Notes: generated by a model from the letters alone, not told the origin. 46,555 nt of DNA from Methylotenera sp. (GCA_021738245.1 JAIPCJ010000014.1:1-46555); one strand, 5' to 3'. Counted from the first letter of the stretch, positions 7,894-17,391 are shown. Translations and numbers: made by a program.

Positions 7894-9792
7894 ATGCCGC
7901 GTTTCGACAGCCCCCGACTGCTTGCTGATATTGGCGGCACCTATGCCCGTTTTGCGCTGGAAACCGGCCCGGGTGAATTCACCCAGGTGGCCTCGCTGCG
8001 TTGCGCCGACCATGCCGATTTCCATGCGGCCGTCCGCGCCTACCTGGCCAGCCTGAACTGGCCTGACGGCGCGCAGCAGATCGCCCACGCGGCGGTGGCC
8101 ATCGCCAATCCGGTCGAGGGTGACCGGGTGCGCATGACGAATTACCACTGGCAGTTCTCCATCGACGAGATGCGCCAGCGACTGGGCCTGGACACGCTGG
8201 TGGTGGTCAACGACTTCACCGCGCTGGCGATGGCGCTGCCGCGCCTGGCCGAAGCGGATGTGCGACAGGTGGGTGGCGGCCAGGCGCGACGGCCGAGCGT
8301 GATCGGTCTGCTGGGCGCCGGCACGGGCCTCGGCGTGTCGGGCCTGATTCCGGCGGGCGAAGGCTGGATTGCGCTGGGCACCGAGGGCGGCCACGTCAAC
8401 TTCGGCCCGCGCGACGAGCGCGAGATGGACATCCTCAAGTTCGCGTGGCAGACGCTGGACCACGTCTCCTACGAGCGCCTGATCTCGGGCCCCGGCCTGG
8501 AGCTCATCCACCGGGCGCTCGCCGCCCGCCATGGCGTGGACACGCCTGCGCTGCAGGCCCCGGCCATCACCCAGCGCGCGCTCGACGAAGGCGACGCCCT
8601 CTGTCTGGAGACGCTGGAGGTGTTCTGCGGCCTGCTGGGCACGGCAGCGGCCAACCTGGCCGTGACGCTCGGCTCGTTGGGGGGCATCTACATCGGCGGC
8701 GGCATCGTGCCACGCCTGGGCGAGTATTTCGATCGCAGCCCCTTCCGTGCCCGCTTCGAGGACAAGGGACGCTTTCGCGACTACGTATCGGCCATCCCGA
8801 CCTTCGTCATCACCGCCGAGAACGCCACCTTCAAGGGCGCCTCCGCCATCCTCGAAAACCAGCTGCGCAACCTGCAGGCCTCGCCCGGCTCGGCCATCCT
8901 CGGCCAGATCCGCCGCGCCCGCAGCGAACTCTCACCGGCCGAATTGCGCGTGGCCGACCTGGTGCTGGCCCAGCCCCGCTCGGTGCTCAACGATCCGATC
9001 GCCGAGATCGCCCGCGCTGCCGGCGTCAGCCAGCCCACCGTCATCCGCTTCTGCCGCTCGCTGGGCTGCGAGGGGCTGTCGGACTTCAAGCTGCGCCTGG
9101 CCTCCGGCCTGACGGGCACGGTGCCGGTCACCCACACGCAGGTCAACACCAACGACTCCATGCTGGAGCTGGGCGCCAAGGTGCTGGGCAACACCGCCAG
9201 CGCCATCCTGCAGGTGCGCAGCCACCTCAACCGCGACACCATCGACCGCGCGATCGATCTGTTGTTGTCGGCTCACCGGATTGAGTTCTTTGCGCTGGGC
9301 CACTACAGCGTCGTGGCGCAGGACGCGCAGTTCAAGTTCCTGCGCTTCGGCATGCCCTGCGGCGCCTACACCGACCCCCGCCTGCAGCTGCTCGCCGCCG
9401 ATGTGCTGCGCGAAGGCGATGTGGCCGTGGTCATCAGCAGCGGCGGCCGCCTGCCGGAGCTGCTGTCGGTGGTGGAGAAAGCCCAGGAGCGGGGCGCCAA
9501 GGTGGTGGCCATCACGGCCAGCCAGAGCCCGCTGGCCAAGAAGGCCGATGTGACGCTCATCGTCGACCACATCGAAGACATCGCCACCCACCTGCCCATG
9601 GTCAGCCGCATCCTGCATCTGCTGGTCATCGACATCCTCGCCGTGGGCGTGGCGATGCGGCGCAGCCCCGACAGCATCGCAGCCCTGGGCGACGGGCCGG
9701 ACGACGACGTGGCCAAGACCGGCCGCGCCAGCGCCGCACCCGGCGTGAGCACGGCTTCGCCGCTGGCCCGGTTGACGTCGCACAGCCGCTGA
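7894..9792 (+). CDS. Bifunctional glucokinase / RpiR-family (HexR-type) regulator
   Basis: This 632-residue fusion has a complete glucokinase domain (about 1-330): DIGGTYARF, Asp107 in NDF, GAGTGLG at 141-147, and TEGGH with Glu164 and His167. An RpiR helix-turn-helix follows (about 338-406, with AGVSQPTVIRFCRSLG), then a SIS sugar-phosphate binding domain (about 455-590, with ISSGGRLPELL). Glk-RpiR fusions of this kind are known in Burkholderiales, where the RpiR half corresponds to HexR, a regulator of glucose and Entner-Doudoroff genes that responds to a sugar phosphate. The three nearby palindromes are its natural candidate operators, one of them over its own promoter. Both catalytic and regulatory halves look intact. 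A physically coupled kinase and sugar-phosphate sensor is unusual in that it makes a glycolytic intermediate next to the domain that may sense a downstream one. Confidence 0.92.
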   Translation: MPRFDSPRLLADIGGTYARFALETGPGEFTQVASLRCADHADFHAAVRAYLASLNWPDGAQQIAHAAVAIANPVEGDRVRMTNYHWQFSIDEMRQRLGLDTLVVVNDFTALAMALPRLAEADVRQVGGGQARRPSVIGLLGAGTGLGVSGLIPAGEGWIALGTEGGHVNFGPRDEREMDILKFAWQTLDHVSYERLISGPGLELIHRALAARHGVDTPALQAPAITQRALDEGDALCLETLEVFCGLLGTAAANLAVTLGSLGGIYIGGGIVPRLGEYFDRSPFRARFEDKGRFRDYVSAIPTFVITAENATFKGASAILENQLRNLQASPGSAILGQIRRARSELSPAELRVADLVLAQPRSVLNDPIAEIARAAGVSQPTVIRFCRSLGCEGLSDFKLRLASGLTGTVPVTHTQVNTNDSMLELGAKVLGNTASAILQVRSHLNRDTIDRAIDLLLSAHRIEFFALGHYSVVAQDAQFKFLRFGMPCGAYTDPRLQLLAADVLREGDVAVVISSGGRLPELLSVVEKAQERGAKVVAITASQSPLAKKADVTLIVDHIEDIATHLPMVSRILHLLVIDILAVGVAMRRSPDSIAALGDGPDDDVAKTGRASAAPGVSTASPLARLTSHSR

Positions 9793-9954
9793 CATGACTT
9801 TCGCCAGCGGGCCATCCGCTCAACAAGATGCGCCGGAACGTGGCCGCCGCGCCACCGCACGACAGTTACGCTAGACCCCGAGTTCACATCATTGATGCGG
9901 CGGCCTGTCGGCCGCCGTGCCGAAGGGGCACAGACCCCGTGTCCAGGGAGGGAC

Positions 9955-11106
9955 ATGAAGACTTCACTGCTCAAGCGCTGGCGCATGCGCCTGATCGTGC
10001 TCGGCCTGCTGGCCGCTGCGGCGGCCGGTTGGTGGTTCACCCGCAAGCCGCCCGCACCGCCAGCGCCGCCAACCGGCGTGGTGGCGCTGGCGGACGTGAC
10101 ACAGAGCGTTCAGGCCGCGGGCGTGCTGCAGGCCAAGACCAAGGTGGACGTCGGCGCCCAGGTCAGCGGCCAGATCCAGACCATCCATGTCGAGCTGGGC
10201 CAGCAGGTGAAGAAGGGCGACCTGCTCGTGAGTCTGGACCCGGAGCTGGCGCGCAGCGACGTCGCTCAGGCCGAGGCCGCGGTGGCCCAGGCCAGTGCCG
10301 CACTCGACAGCCGCCGCGTCGATGCCGACGCGGCACGACGCGAACTCAAGCGCCAGCAGCGGCTGCTCGCAGGCCAGGCCACCTCCGGCAACGAGGCAGA
10401 AAAGGCTGAGATCGACCTCGCCAAGATCGAGGCTGACCTGCGCGGCCAGGCGGCCAACCTGACGCGATTGCAAGCCGAACTCGACAAGAAGAAGGTCAAC
10501 CTCTCCTACACCCGCATCACCGCACCGATGAACGGCACGGTCGTGAACCTGCCGGTGCAGGTGGGCCAGACCCTGATCTCGGTGCAGATCACGCCCGTCA
10601 TCCTGACCCTCGCCGACCTGGACACCATCACCGTGCGCACCAAGGTGCCCGAGGCGGACATCCAATCGGTCAAGGTCGGCCAGACGGCCCGCTTCACCAC
10701 GCTGTCCGGCGAAGGCAAGCGTTATGAGGGCAAGGTGCGCGTCATTCAGCCCGTGCCCGAACGGGCGGGCAACGCGGTGTTCTACAACGTGCTCTTTGAA
10801 GTGGACAACCGCGACCGCGCGCTGTTCAGCGACATGACGGTGCAGGTGGACATCGAGACCGGCTCGGCCAAGCAGGTGCTGTCCATGCCGGTGGTGGCGC
10901 TGGGTGAGCGCGGCAAGGACGGCCGCTTCACGGTGCAGGTGCTCGACGCCGCCAACAAGCAGACGCCCCGCCAGGTTCGCGTGGGCCTGCAGGACGGCGC
11001 CAAGGTGCAGATCCTCGACGGGCTGAAGGCCGGCGAGAAGGTACTCCTGGCCCCGCCGAGCGCCGCAGACGCCGCCGCCTCATCCGCCTCCGCCGCGTCC
11101 AGCTGA
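9955..11106 (+). CDS. macA: MacA-like periplasmic adaptor (HlyD family)
   Basis: This 383-residue membrane fusion protein has one N-terminal transmembrane anchor (about 11-28), split biotinyl-lipoyl halves (VGAQVSGQIQTIHVELGQQVKKGD near 63-86, and a second around YTRITAPMNGTVVNL), a coiled-coil hairpin rich in Ala, Glu and Lys between them, and a beta-barrel domain. It should link the inner membrane MacB-type ABC protein to the outer membrane factor encoded downstream, forming a tripartite exporter. The ATG at 9955 is chosen for the preceding AGGGAGG site and the position of the anchor. The stop codon at 11104-11106 directly abuts the 79-bp repeat. Substrate could be a macrolide, peptide, siderophore or lipid; the name denotes family only. 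Confidence 0.9.
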   Translation: MKTSLLKRWRMRLIVLGLLAAAAAGWWFTRKPPAPPAPPTGVVALADVTQSVQAAGVLQAKTKVDVGAQVSGQIQTIHVELGQQVKKGDLLVSLDPELARSDVAQAEAAVAQASAALDSRRVDADAARRELKRQQRLLAGQATSGNEAEKAEIDLAKIEADLRGQAANLTRLQAELDKKKVNLSYTRITAPMNGTVVNLPVQVGQTLISVQITPVILTLADLDTITVRTKVPEADIQSVKVGQTARFTTLSGEGKRYEGKVRVIQPVPERAGNAVFYNVLFEVDNRDRALFSDMTVQVDIETGSAKQVLSMPVVALGERGKDGRFTVQVLDAANKQTPRQVRVGLQDGAKVQILDGLKAGEKVLLAPPSAADAAASSASAASS

Positions 11107-11263
11107 CATGAAGCCCCCACGCTCGCTGTGCTCCCTGCCCCCCCGCGGGGGCGCTTCAGCGCCTTCGGGCGGCCGGGCGGCGTCACATGAAGCCCCCACG
11201 TTCGCTTTGCTCCCTGCCCCCCGAGGGGGCGCTTCAGCGCCTTCGGGCGGCCGGGCGGCGCTG
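11106..11263. repeat. Two tandem 79-bp GC-rich repeats between macA and macB
   Basis: Two units (11106-11184 and 11185-11263) differ at only a few positions, including one single-base length change in a C/G run and different last bases. Each begins ACATGAAGCCCCCACG and contains the self-complementary segments CCCCCGNGGGGG and GCGCTTCAGCGC. The first unit starts at the last base of the macA stop, and the ACATG that would open a third unit is the macB start codon context. No copy was noticed elsewhere in the window. It resembles the short GC-rich interspersed elements found between genes in Burkholderiales. Confidence 0.85.
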
Positions 11264-11265
11264 AC

Positions 11266-13281
11266 ATGGCCCTGATCGAGCTGAAGGACGTCGCCCGGCA
11301 CTACCAACTGGGCGAGATCGACGTGCCTGCGCTGGACGGCGTCAGCCTGTCCATCGAGGCGGGCGAGTTCGTTGCCATCATGGGCCAGTCAGGCTCGGGC
11401 AAGAGCACGCTGATGAACGTGCTCGGCTGCCTGGACAACCCCACCCGCGGCCGCTTCCTGATCGACGGCCGCGATGCCGGCACCCTGGGTGCCGATGACC
11501 TCGCGGCACTGCGCCGGGAGCGCTTCGGTTTCATCTTCCAGCGCTACCACCTGCTGCCGCACCTGGACGCGCGTGCCAATGCCGCGCTGCCGGCCGTGTA
11601 TGCGGGCGTCGGCCCCGGCCCGCGCGGCGAACGCGCGCGCGCCCTGCTCCAGCGCCTCGGGCTGGGCGAGCGACTGCATCACCGGCCCAACGAACTCTCC
11701 GGCGGCCAGCAGCAGCGCGTGTCGATTGCGCGAGCGCTGATGAACGGCGGCCAGATCATCCTGGCCGACGAACCCACCGGGGCGCTCGACTCGGCCTCCG
11801 GCGCCGAAATGCTGCGCCTGCTGCGCGAGCTCAACGAGCGCGGCCACACGATCATCCTGGTGACGCACGATGCTGCCGTGGCGGCGCACGCACACCGCGT
11901 GATCGAGCTGCGCGACGGCAAGGTCGTGGCCGACAACGGCACGCCCGCGGGCCACCAGCCACCGCGCGAGCTGCCCAGCGATGCACCGCCCGTGAAGGAA
12001 GGCGGCCGGCTGCGACGGCTGCAGGTGCAGTGGCGCGAGGCGGTCACCACCGCCCTGCTCGCCTTGAAGGGCAACCGGCTGCGTACCGCGCTGTCGATGC
12101 TGGGCATCAGCATCGGCATCGCGTCGGTCGTGAGCATCGTGGCCTTGACCACCGCCGCGCGCGCCTCGATCGAGACCGATCTTTCCAGCCTCATCTCCGG
12201 TCGCATTCCGGTCTGGCGCGGCAATCCGGCGCTGCCGCCGGGCACCGTGCCCCAGCCCTTCCGCCCGCACGAGATCGACTCGCTGCGCGCCCTGCCGGGC
12301 GTCAAGGGCATCACCTTGAACCGCCAGCTGCAATTGACCGCGCGCCATCAGTCGCGCGACGCGATGCTGGAAGCCATCGGCGGCGATGGCAACACCCTGC
12401 GCGCCCGCAAGCTCAAGGTGGTGGAGGGCCGCTACCTGAACGCGATGGACTTCGAGTCGCGCAGCCAGGTCATCGTGATCGACGAGAAATCGCGCGATGC
12501 CTTGTTCAAGAAGAACGAGTCGCCCCTCGGCAAGCTGATCTTCGTGAACCCGGGCATGGCACCGGACGCCTCCGCACAAGCGGCAGCGGGTGCCGCACCG
12601 CCGCCCACGGCGGCCCTGCCGTTCACCGTGGTCGGCGTGGTGGCACCCGAAGGCGGCGCGTTCAGCTTCGGCAGCTGGCTCGGGCAGCTCTACCTGCCGC
12701 ACACGACCTTCTCGCGCAAGCTCGACGCCCGCGCCGATGTCGACAACTTCGACGTGCTGCTGGACCTGACCGTGCCACCGCAACAGGTGCGCGAACAGAT
12801 CATCCACCGCCTGAAGGCCCTGCACGGCCGCGAGGACTTCGGCACCTGGAACGGCGAGGAAGAGTTCCGCAAGTTCCAGGGCGTGACCAGCGCCATGGCG
12901 GCACTGTTTGCCGGTGTGGCGGCGATCTCGCTGCTGGTCGGCGGCGTGGGGGTGATGAACATCATGCTGGTGTCGGTGTCGGAGCGCACCCGCGAGATCG
13001 GCATCCGCATGGCCATCGGCGCCCGCCAGGGTGACGTGCGGCTGCAGTTCCTGATCGAGGCCGTAGTGCTCTGCTGCCTCGGCGGCCTGGTCGGCGTGGC
13101 CCTGAGCTGGCTGGCGGCCCAGGCCGTCAATGCGGCGCAGGACCACCTGCATGTGGTCATCAGCTGGGCGGCCCTGGGCGTGGCCTTCGCGGTGTCCAGC
13201 GGCGTGGGCCTGGTGTTCGGCACCCTGCCCGCCCGCCGCGCCGCCGCCCTCAGCCCCGTCGACGCCCTGGCGCGGGAGTAG
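11266..13281 (+). CDS. macB: MacB-like ABC transporter (ATPase-permease fusion)
   Basis: This 671-residue protein has an N-terminal ABC ATPase (about 1-230): Walker A GQSGSGKST with Lys46, signature LSGGQQQ at 144-150, Walker B with Asp168-Glu169, and switch His201. A MacB-type permease follows, with one transmembrane helix near 275-300, a large periplasmic domain (about 300-540) and three C-terminal helices (about 545-655). MacB-type pumps use ATP in the cytoplasm to drive transport from the periplasm through MacA and an outer membrane channel. The ORF begins immediately after the 79-bp repeats and is followed by the outer membrane factor gene after 7 bases, so the three genes form one operon. 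The ATP-site residues are all present. Confidence 0.92.
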   Translation: MALIELKDVARHYQLGEIDVPALDGVSLSIEAGEFVAIMGQSGSGKSTLMNVLGCLDNPTRGRFLIDGRDAGTLGADDLAALRRERFGFIFQRYHLLPHLDARANAALPAVYAGVGPGPRGERARALLQRLGLGERLHHRPNELSGGQQQRVSIARALMNGGQIILADEPTGALDSASGAEMLRLLRELNERGHTIILVTHDAAVAAHAHRVIELRDGKVVADNGTPAGHQPPRELPSDAPPVKEGGRLRRLQVQWREAVTTALLALKGNRLRTALSMLGISIGIASVVSIVALTTAARASIETDLSSLISGRIPVWRGNPALPPGTVPQPFRPHEIDSLRALPGVKGITLNRQLQLTARHQSRDAMLEAIGGDGNTLRARKLKVVEGRYLNAMDFESRSQVIVIDEKSRDALFKKNESPLGKLIFVNPGMAPDASAQAAAGAAPPPTAALPFTVVGVVAPEGGAFSFGSWLGQLYLPHTTFSRKLDARADVDNFDVLLDLTVPPQQVREQIIHRLKALHGREDFGTWNGEEEFRKFQGVTSAMAALFAGVAAISLLVGGVGVMNIMLVSVSERTREIGIRMAIGARQGDVRLQFLIEAVVLCCLGGLVGVALSWLAAQAVNAAQDHLHVVISWAALGVAFAVSSGVGLVFGTLPARRAAALSPVDALARE

Positions 13282-13288
13282 AACAACG

Positions 13289-14686
13289 ATGAAGCCTCTT
13301 CTGACACCGCTGGCCTGCGCACTGGCCGCCCTGTGCGTCACCGGCTGCGCCCACGGCCCGGCCGCGGCACCGGCAACGGCTGACCTGGCCCTGCCTGCCG
13401 CCTGGGCCGCGCGCCCGGGCGAAGCCACACCCGACTGGGCCGGCCTGCTCGACCCCCAGCTCGCGGCCCTGCAGGCCCGCGCGCTGGCGGCCAACCGTGA
13501 CATCGCCCTTGCCGCGCAGCGCTGGAAGCAGGCACAGCTGCTGGTCGAGCAGAGTGCACTGCGCTGGTCGCCATCCGCCGGCCTGTCGGCCAACGCCAGC
13601 CGGCCGGTGCAGACGCAAAGCAGCACCCGCAACGTCGACATCGGCGGCGTGACGGTGCCTGTGACCACGGCCACCGGCTGGAGCCGCAGCTATGGCGCGT
13701 CCGTCGGCGTCAGCTACGAGCTCGACCTCTGGGACCGCCTCGCCCAGGGCACGGCGGCCCAGCGCGCCCAGGCCGAGGCCGCCCGGACGGACATCGCGGC
13801 GGCACGCCTGTCCATCCGCAGCCAGGTGGCCGAGGCCTACTGGACCCTTGCCGCCGTGCAAGCCCAGCGACCGCTGGCCGAGGCCCAGCTCGCGCTCACG
13901 CGCGAAACCCTGGAGCTCACCCGCCAGCGGGTGCGTGAGGGCAAGCTGCTGCCCATCGAACTCGACAGGATCGCGGTCAATCTGCAGGCCGCTGAATCGC
14001 GCCTGGCCGACCTGGCGGCGGACGCGCAGTTGCAGCGCCACATCCTGGCCCTGCTGCTGGACGAACCCCTGCCCGGCCCGCAGCCCCAGGCAGCACTGCC
14101 CGCCGGCGCCCCGCCCGGCTGGCGCCTGGCACCGCCGGCCGAGGTGCTGGCCCAACGGCCCGATGTGCAGCGCGCCCGGCTGGGCGTGGATGCAGCCTTG
14201 GCCAAGCTGCGGGTCAGCGAGGCGGAGCGTTACCCGAGGCTGTCCTTCTCCGCCGGCCTCAGCACCGGCGGCACCACGGCCAGCGACTGGCTTGCGCAGC
14301 CGCTGGCGTCGTTTGCGGCCAATCTGGTGGTGCCGATGATCGACTGGCAACGCCTGGCCCTGCAACGCGACGGTGCTCGCACCGAACTCGACAGCGCCGC
14401 CCTGACGCTGCGCGACACCTTGCAAAAGGCACTCGCCGACATCGAGGGCCAGCGCATCGAGGCCGAACGCGCCGCGCAGCAGTGGCAGGCCAATGCAGGC
14501 CGCCTGCGCGAAGCCACCGAGAACGAGCGCCTGGCACAGCTGCGCTACGAGGTCGGCGCGGTGGCGCGGGCCGACTGGCTGCAGACGCGCAGCGCGCTGC
14601 TGGACGCGCAACAGGCCGAGATCCGGCTGCGGCTGACGCAGTGGGTGCGGCAGTCGTCCCTCTTCAAGTCGCTGGGGGGCGCCTGA
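13289..14686 (+). CDS. NodT-family outer membrane efflux lipoprotein
   Basis: This 465-residue TolC-like outer membrane factor begins with a lipoprotein signal (about 1-17, lipobox VTGC), so it should be acylated at Cys17 and anchored in the outer membrane. The remainder shows the two repeated long-helix halves of the OMF family, with abundant Ala, Gln, Arg and Leu and the motif SYELDLWDR near 145-153. The ATG at 13289 is chosen because the signal peptide begins there; an upstream in-frame extension lies inside macB. The GCGGGAG at the end of macB can serve as ribosome binding site. It completes the tripartite exporter with MacA and MacB. Confidence 0.9.
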   Translation: MKPLLTPLACALAALCVTGCAHGPAAAPATADLALPAAWAARPGEATPDWAGLLDPQLAALQARALAANRDIALAAQRWKQAQLLVEQSALRWSPSAGLSANASRPVQTQSSTRNVDIGGVTVPVTTATGWSRSYGASVGVSYELDLWDRLAQGTAAQRAQAEAARTDIAAARLSIRSQVAEAYWTLAAVQAQRPLAEAQLALTRETLELTRQRVREGKLLPIELDRIAVNLQAAESRLADLAADAQLQRHILALLLDEPLPGPQPQAALPAGAPPGWRLAPPAEVLAQRPDVQRARLGVDAALAKLRVSEAERYPRLSFSAGLSTGGTTASDWLAQPLASFAANLVVPMIDWQRLALQRDGARTELDSAALTLRDTLQKALADIEGQRIEAERAAQQWQANAGRLREATENERLAQLRYEVGAVARADWLQTRSALLDAQQAEIRLRLTQWVRQSSLFKSLGGA

Positions 14687-14721
14687 CAGGTTCGCGTGGC
14701 GGCTTGCAGTACGCTGCCGGG

Positions 14722-15507
14722 ATGACGTCGATACCCGATTTCTCACGCCGCCGGCTCCTCGGCGCGCTGGCGGGCCTGGCGGGCCTTGCGATCGCGCCGC
14801 TGGCCCCCGCCGCCACGCCGGTGCAGGGCTTCAAGGTGGTCAAGGCCTACCCGCACGACCCGGAAGCCTTCACCCAGGGCCTGTTCTTCCACGAGGGCTT
14901 TCTGTACGAGAGCACCGGCCTGCACGGCCGCTCCAGCATCCGCAAAGTCGAAATCGAGACCGGGCGCGTGGTGCAGGCCGTGGGTCTGCCCGACGAATTC
15001 TTCGGCGAGGGCATCACCCGCTGGGGCGACCGTGTCGTTGGCATCACCTGGCAGGAGCAGACCGCCTTCGTGCTGGACCTCAAGACCTTCAAGCTCTGGC
15101 GCAAGTTCAGCTATCCCGGCGAGGGCTGGGGCATCGCGAGCAACGAACGAGAGTTGGTGATGAGTGACGGCACGCCGGAACTGCGCTTCATCGACCCGGC
15201 CAGCTTCAAGGAACTGCGCCGCGTGCGCGTGACGGCCGACGGCAAGCCCGTCGAGATGATCAACGAGCTGGAGTGGGTGGACGGCGAGGTCTGGGCCAAC
15301 ATCTGGCAGACCGACCGCATCGCGCGCATCAACCCCAAGACCGGCGTCGTCACCCGTTGGATCGACCTCAGCGGCCTGCTGCCTCAACGCCGCGGCAGTG
15401 ACGATGTGCTCAACGGCATCGCCTACGACGCCGCCCGCAAGCGGCTGTTCGTGACCGGCAAGCTCTGGCCCAAGCTGTTCGAGATCCAGCTCACGCCCGG
15501 CCGCTGA
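14722..15507 (+). CDS. Glutaminyl-peptide cyclotransferase, plant/bacterial type
   Basis: This 261-residue protein begins with a twin-arginine-like signal (SRRRLLGALAGLAGLAIAPL, about 8-27), so it is probably periplasmic. The mature part is a beta-propeller with the family's recurring motifs: FTQGL near 50, ESTGLHGRSSI, INELEWVDGEVWANIWQTD and a C-terminal VLNGIAYD. Such enzymes convert N-terminal glutamine to pyroglutamate on exported peptides without metal, which distinguishes them from the animal zinc type. The gene begins 35 bases after the efflux operon on the same strand and may be co-transcribed, but a functional link is not evident. Family assignment is strong; the peptide substrate is unknown. 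Confidence 0.85.
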   Translation: MTSIPDFSRRRLLGALAGLAGLAIAPLAPAATPVQGFKVVKAYPHDPEAFTQGLFFHEGFLYESTGLHGRSSIRKVEIETGRVVQAVGLPDEFFGEGITRWGDRVVGITWQEQTAFVLDLKTFKLWRKFSYPGEGWGIASNERELVMSDGTPELRFIDPASFKELRRVRVTADGKPVEMINELEWVDGEVWANIWQTDRIARINPKTGVVTRWIDLSGLLPQRRGSDDVLNGIAYDAARKRLFVTGKLWPKLFEIQLTPGR

Positions 15508-15513
15508 GCGGCG

Positions 15514-15984
15514 TCATCGACAGGCGTCCTCACCGAAGTCGAAAACGATCTCCCATGGGCCGGCCGCCGTGCGCCGCCAGGTGGACTGGAAACGTGCCAC
15601 GCGCTTGCCGTCCGGCGCCAGCACCGGGCCGCTGGTACGCGCGAGGTCGCCGCTGGGCAGCACGAGCACCAGGTCGGGCGACCAACTGAAGGGCGGCGAT
15701 GGCGACGTGATCAGCCCTCGCCATGCCGACATGACGGCATCTGGCCCATGCAGGGGGGCCTTGTCCATCCAGATCGTGTCAGGCGCCAGGAAGCGCCGGA
15801 AGGCGTCCAGGTCTCGGGCGGCAAACGCCGCAGCGAAGGCGGTCTCGGTGCGTCTGACCTCTTCCACGCGGCGCGCGATGTCGTCCGGCGAAGGCCAGGC
15901 GGCGGGCGCCGCGGTGGCCGGGGCGTGAGCGGCGAAGGCAGGAAGGCTGGCCGCGGCCAGCAGCGCGTGTCGGCGGGAGGTCAT
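15514..15984 (-). CDS. Exported NTF2-like (SnoaL/DUF4440-type) protein
   Basis: This 156-residue protein starts with a twin-arginine-like or Sec signal (SRRHALLAAASLPAFAAHA, about 3-21). The mature part has the NTF2-like cone fold signature: an N-terminal helix (VRRTETAFAAAFAARDLDAF), then APDTIWMDKAPLHGPDAV and the beta-sheet SPDLVLVLPSGDLA with FQSTWRR near the C-terminus. Members of this fold bind or isomerise small molecules or act as non-catalytic partners, so no reaction is assigned. The ATG at 15984 is chosen because the signal peptide begins there. It converges with the glutaminyl cyclase gene, 6 bases apart. Confidence 0.7.
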   Translation of the reverse strand: MTSRRHALLAAASLPAFAAHAPATAAPAAWPSPDDIARRVEEVRRTETAFAAAFAARDLDAFRRFLAPDTIWMDKAPLHGPDAVMSAWRGLITSPSPPFSWSPDLVLVLPSGDLARTSGPVLAPDGKRVARFQSTWRRTAAGPWEIVFDFGEDACR

Positions 15985-16096
15985 CGATCCAACTCCGAGA
16001 GCGAGAGGCCGCCAGGATGACCGGCTCCGGCGCGACTGCCGCAAGTCACGACGCACCTCCCCGCCATCGGGCTGGCCCGAGCGACGAGCCCGTGGC

Positions 16097-17275
16097 TCAG
16101 AAGGCGGCGATCCCCGTCTGCGCGCGGCCCAGGATCAGCGCATGGATGTCATGCGTGCCTTCGTAGGTGTTCACCACTTCCAGGTTGACCAGGTGGCGGG
16201 CAATGCCGAACTCGTCGCTGATGCCGTTGCCGCCGAGCATGTCGCGCGCCATCCGGGCGATGTCCAGGGCCTTGCCGCAGCTGTTGCGCTTCATGATGGA
16301 GGTGATCTCCACTGCGGCGGTGCCCTCGTCCTTCATGCGGCCCAGGCGCAGGCAGCCCTGCAGGCCGAGGGTGATCTCGGTCTGCATGTCGGCGAGCTTC
16401 TTCTGGATGAGCTGGTTGGCCGCCAGCGGCTTGCCGAACTGCTGGCGATCCATGGTGTATTGCCGCGCGGTGTGCCAGCAGTCCTCGGCGGCGCCCAGCG
16501 CACCCCAGGCGATGCCGTAGCGGGCGCTGTTCAGGCAGGTGAAGGGGCCCTTCAACCCGCGCACGTCGGGGAAGGCGTTTTCTTCGGGGCAGAACACCTT
16601 GTCCATGACGATCTCGCCCGTCAGCGAAGCACGCAGGCCCACCTTGCCGTGGATCGCGGGCGCGCTCAGGCCGGCCCACCCCTTCTCCAGCACGAAGCCA
16701 CGAATCTGGCCGCCATCGTCCTTGGCCCAGACCACGAAGACATCCGCGATCGGGCTGTTGGTGATCCACATCTTGCTGCCGGTCAACTCATAGCCGCCGT
16801 CAACCTTGCGGGCGCGGGTCACCATCGAGGCCGGGTCGGAGCCGTGGTTGGGCTCGGTCAAGCCAAAGCAGCCGATGAACTCGCCGGTGGCCAGCTTGGG
16901 CAGGTACTTGCGCCGGGTGGCTTCGTTGCCGAACTCGTAGATCGGCACCATCACCAACGACGACTGCACGCTCATCATCGAGCGGTAGCCTGAATCGACC
17001 CGCTCCACCTCGCGGGCGATCAAACCGTAGCTCACGTAGTTCAGGCCGGCGCCGCCGTACTCGGCCGGGATGGTCGGGCCCAGCAGCCCGAGCTCACCCA
17101 TTTCGCGAAAGATGCTCGCGTCGGTCTGCTCCTTGCGGAAGGCCTCCAGCACGCGCGGCCGCAGGCGATCGCTGCAGTAGGTGGCCGCAGCCTCGCGCAC
17201 CATGCGCTCTTCGTCTGTCAGCTGTTCGTTCAGCAGCAGCGGATCGTCCCAGTGAAAGCTCGCCTTGGTGGCCAT
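16097..17275 (-). CDS. gcdH: Glutaryl-CoA dehydrogenase (acyl-CoA dehydrogenase family)
   Basis: This 392-residue flavoenzyme oxidises and decarboxylates glutaryl-CoA to crotonyl-CoA in lysine, tryptophan-type and glutarate catabolism. Family motifs include [12 protein letters not shown] near 145-156, the FAD/substrate loop [13 protein letters not shown] near 174-186, and [15 protein letters not shown] near 367-381, where the Glu is the catalytic base. The last motif with Tyr-Glu-Gly-Thr is characteristic of GcdH. The ATG at 17275 follows a GGAG site. A LysR regulator begins divergently 116 bases away, a known arrangement in which a GcdR-type protein controls gcdH. Electrons would pass to ETF, which is not encoded here. 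Confidence 0.9.
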   Translation of the reverse strand: MATKASFHWDDPLLLNEQLTDEERMVREAAATYCSDRLRPRVLEAFRKEQTDASIFREMGELGLLGPTIPAEYGGAGLNYVSYGLIAREVERVDSGYRSMMSVQSSLVMVPIYEFGNEATRRKYLPKLATGEFIGCFGLTEPNHGSDPASMVTRARKVDGGYELTGSKMWITNSPIADVFVVWAKDDGGQIRGFVLEKGWAGLSAPAIHGKVGLRASLTGEIVMDKVFCPEENAFPDVRGLKGPFTCLNSARYGIAWGALGAAEDCWHTARQYTMDRQQFGKPLAANQLIQKKLADMQTEITLGLQGCLRLGRMKDEGTAAVEITSIMKRNSCGKALDIARMARDMLGGNGISDEFGIARHLVNLEVVNTYEGTHDIHALILGRAQTGIAAF

Positions 17276-17323
17276 GTCGTGTCTCCGGAGATGAGGGCTC
17301 GCCCGTGCCATCGGCATCGGGCG

Positions 17324-17340
17324 CAATGGTGTGAGTATTG
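17324..17340. promoter_or_regulatory. Possible LysR-type binding dyad between gcdH and its regulator
   Basis: CAAT-N9-ATTG forms an interrupted palindrome in the 116-base divergent region. It has the size of a LysR box but only 4-base arms, so this is a weak candidate. Confidence 0.3.
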
Positions 17341-17391
17341 CCCTCGGTCGCCATTCGTGTCCAATACAAGAATCGGCTTCAACAATTCGTC

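Noticed and set aside
11106-11263. CRISPR array
   Set aside because: Only two abutting units with no spacers; it is a tandem interspersed repeat.
11389-13674. Long minus-strand open frame opposite macB
   Set aside because: It lies opposite macB, which has all ABC motifs; the product is His/Gly/Ala-rich without recognisable domains.
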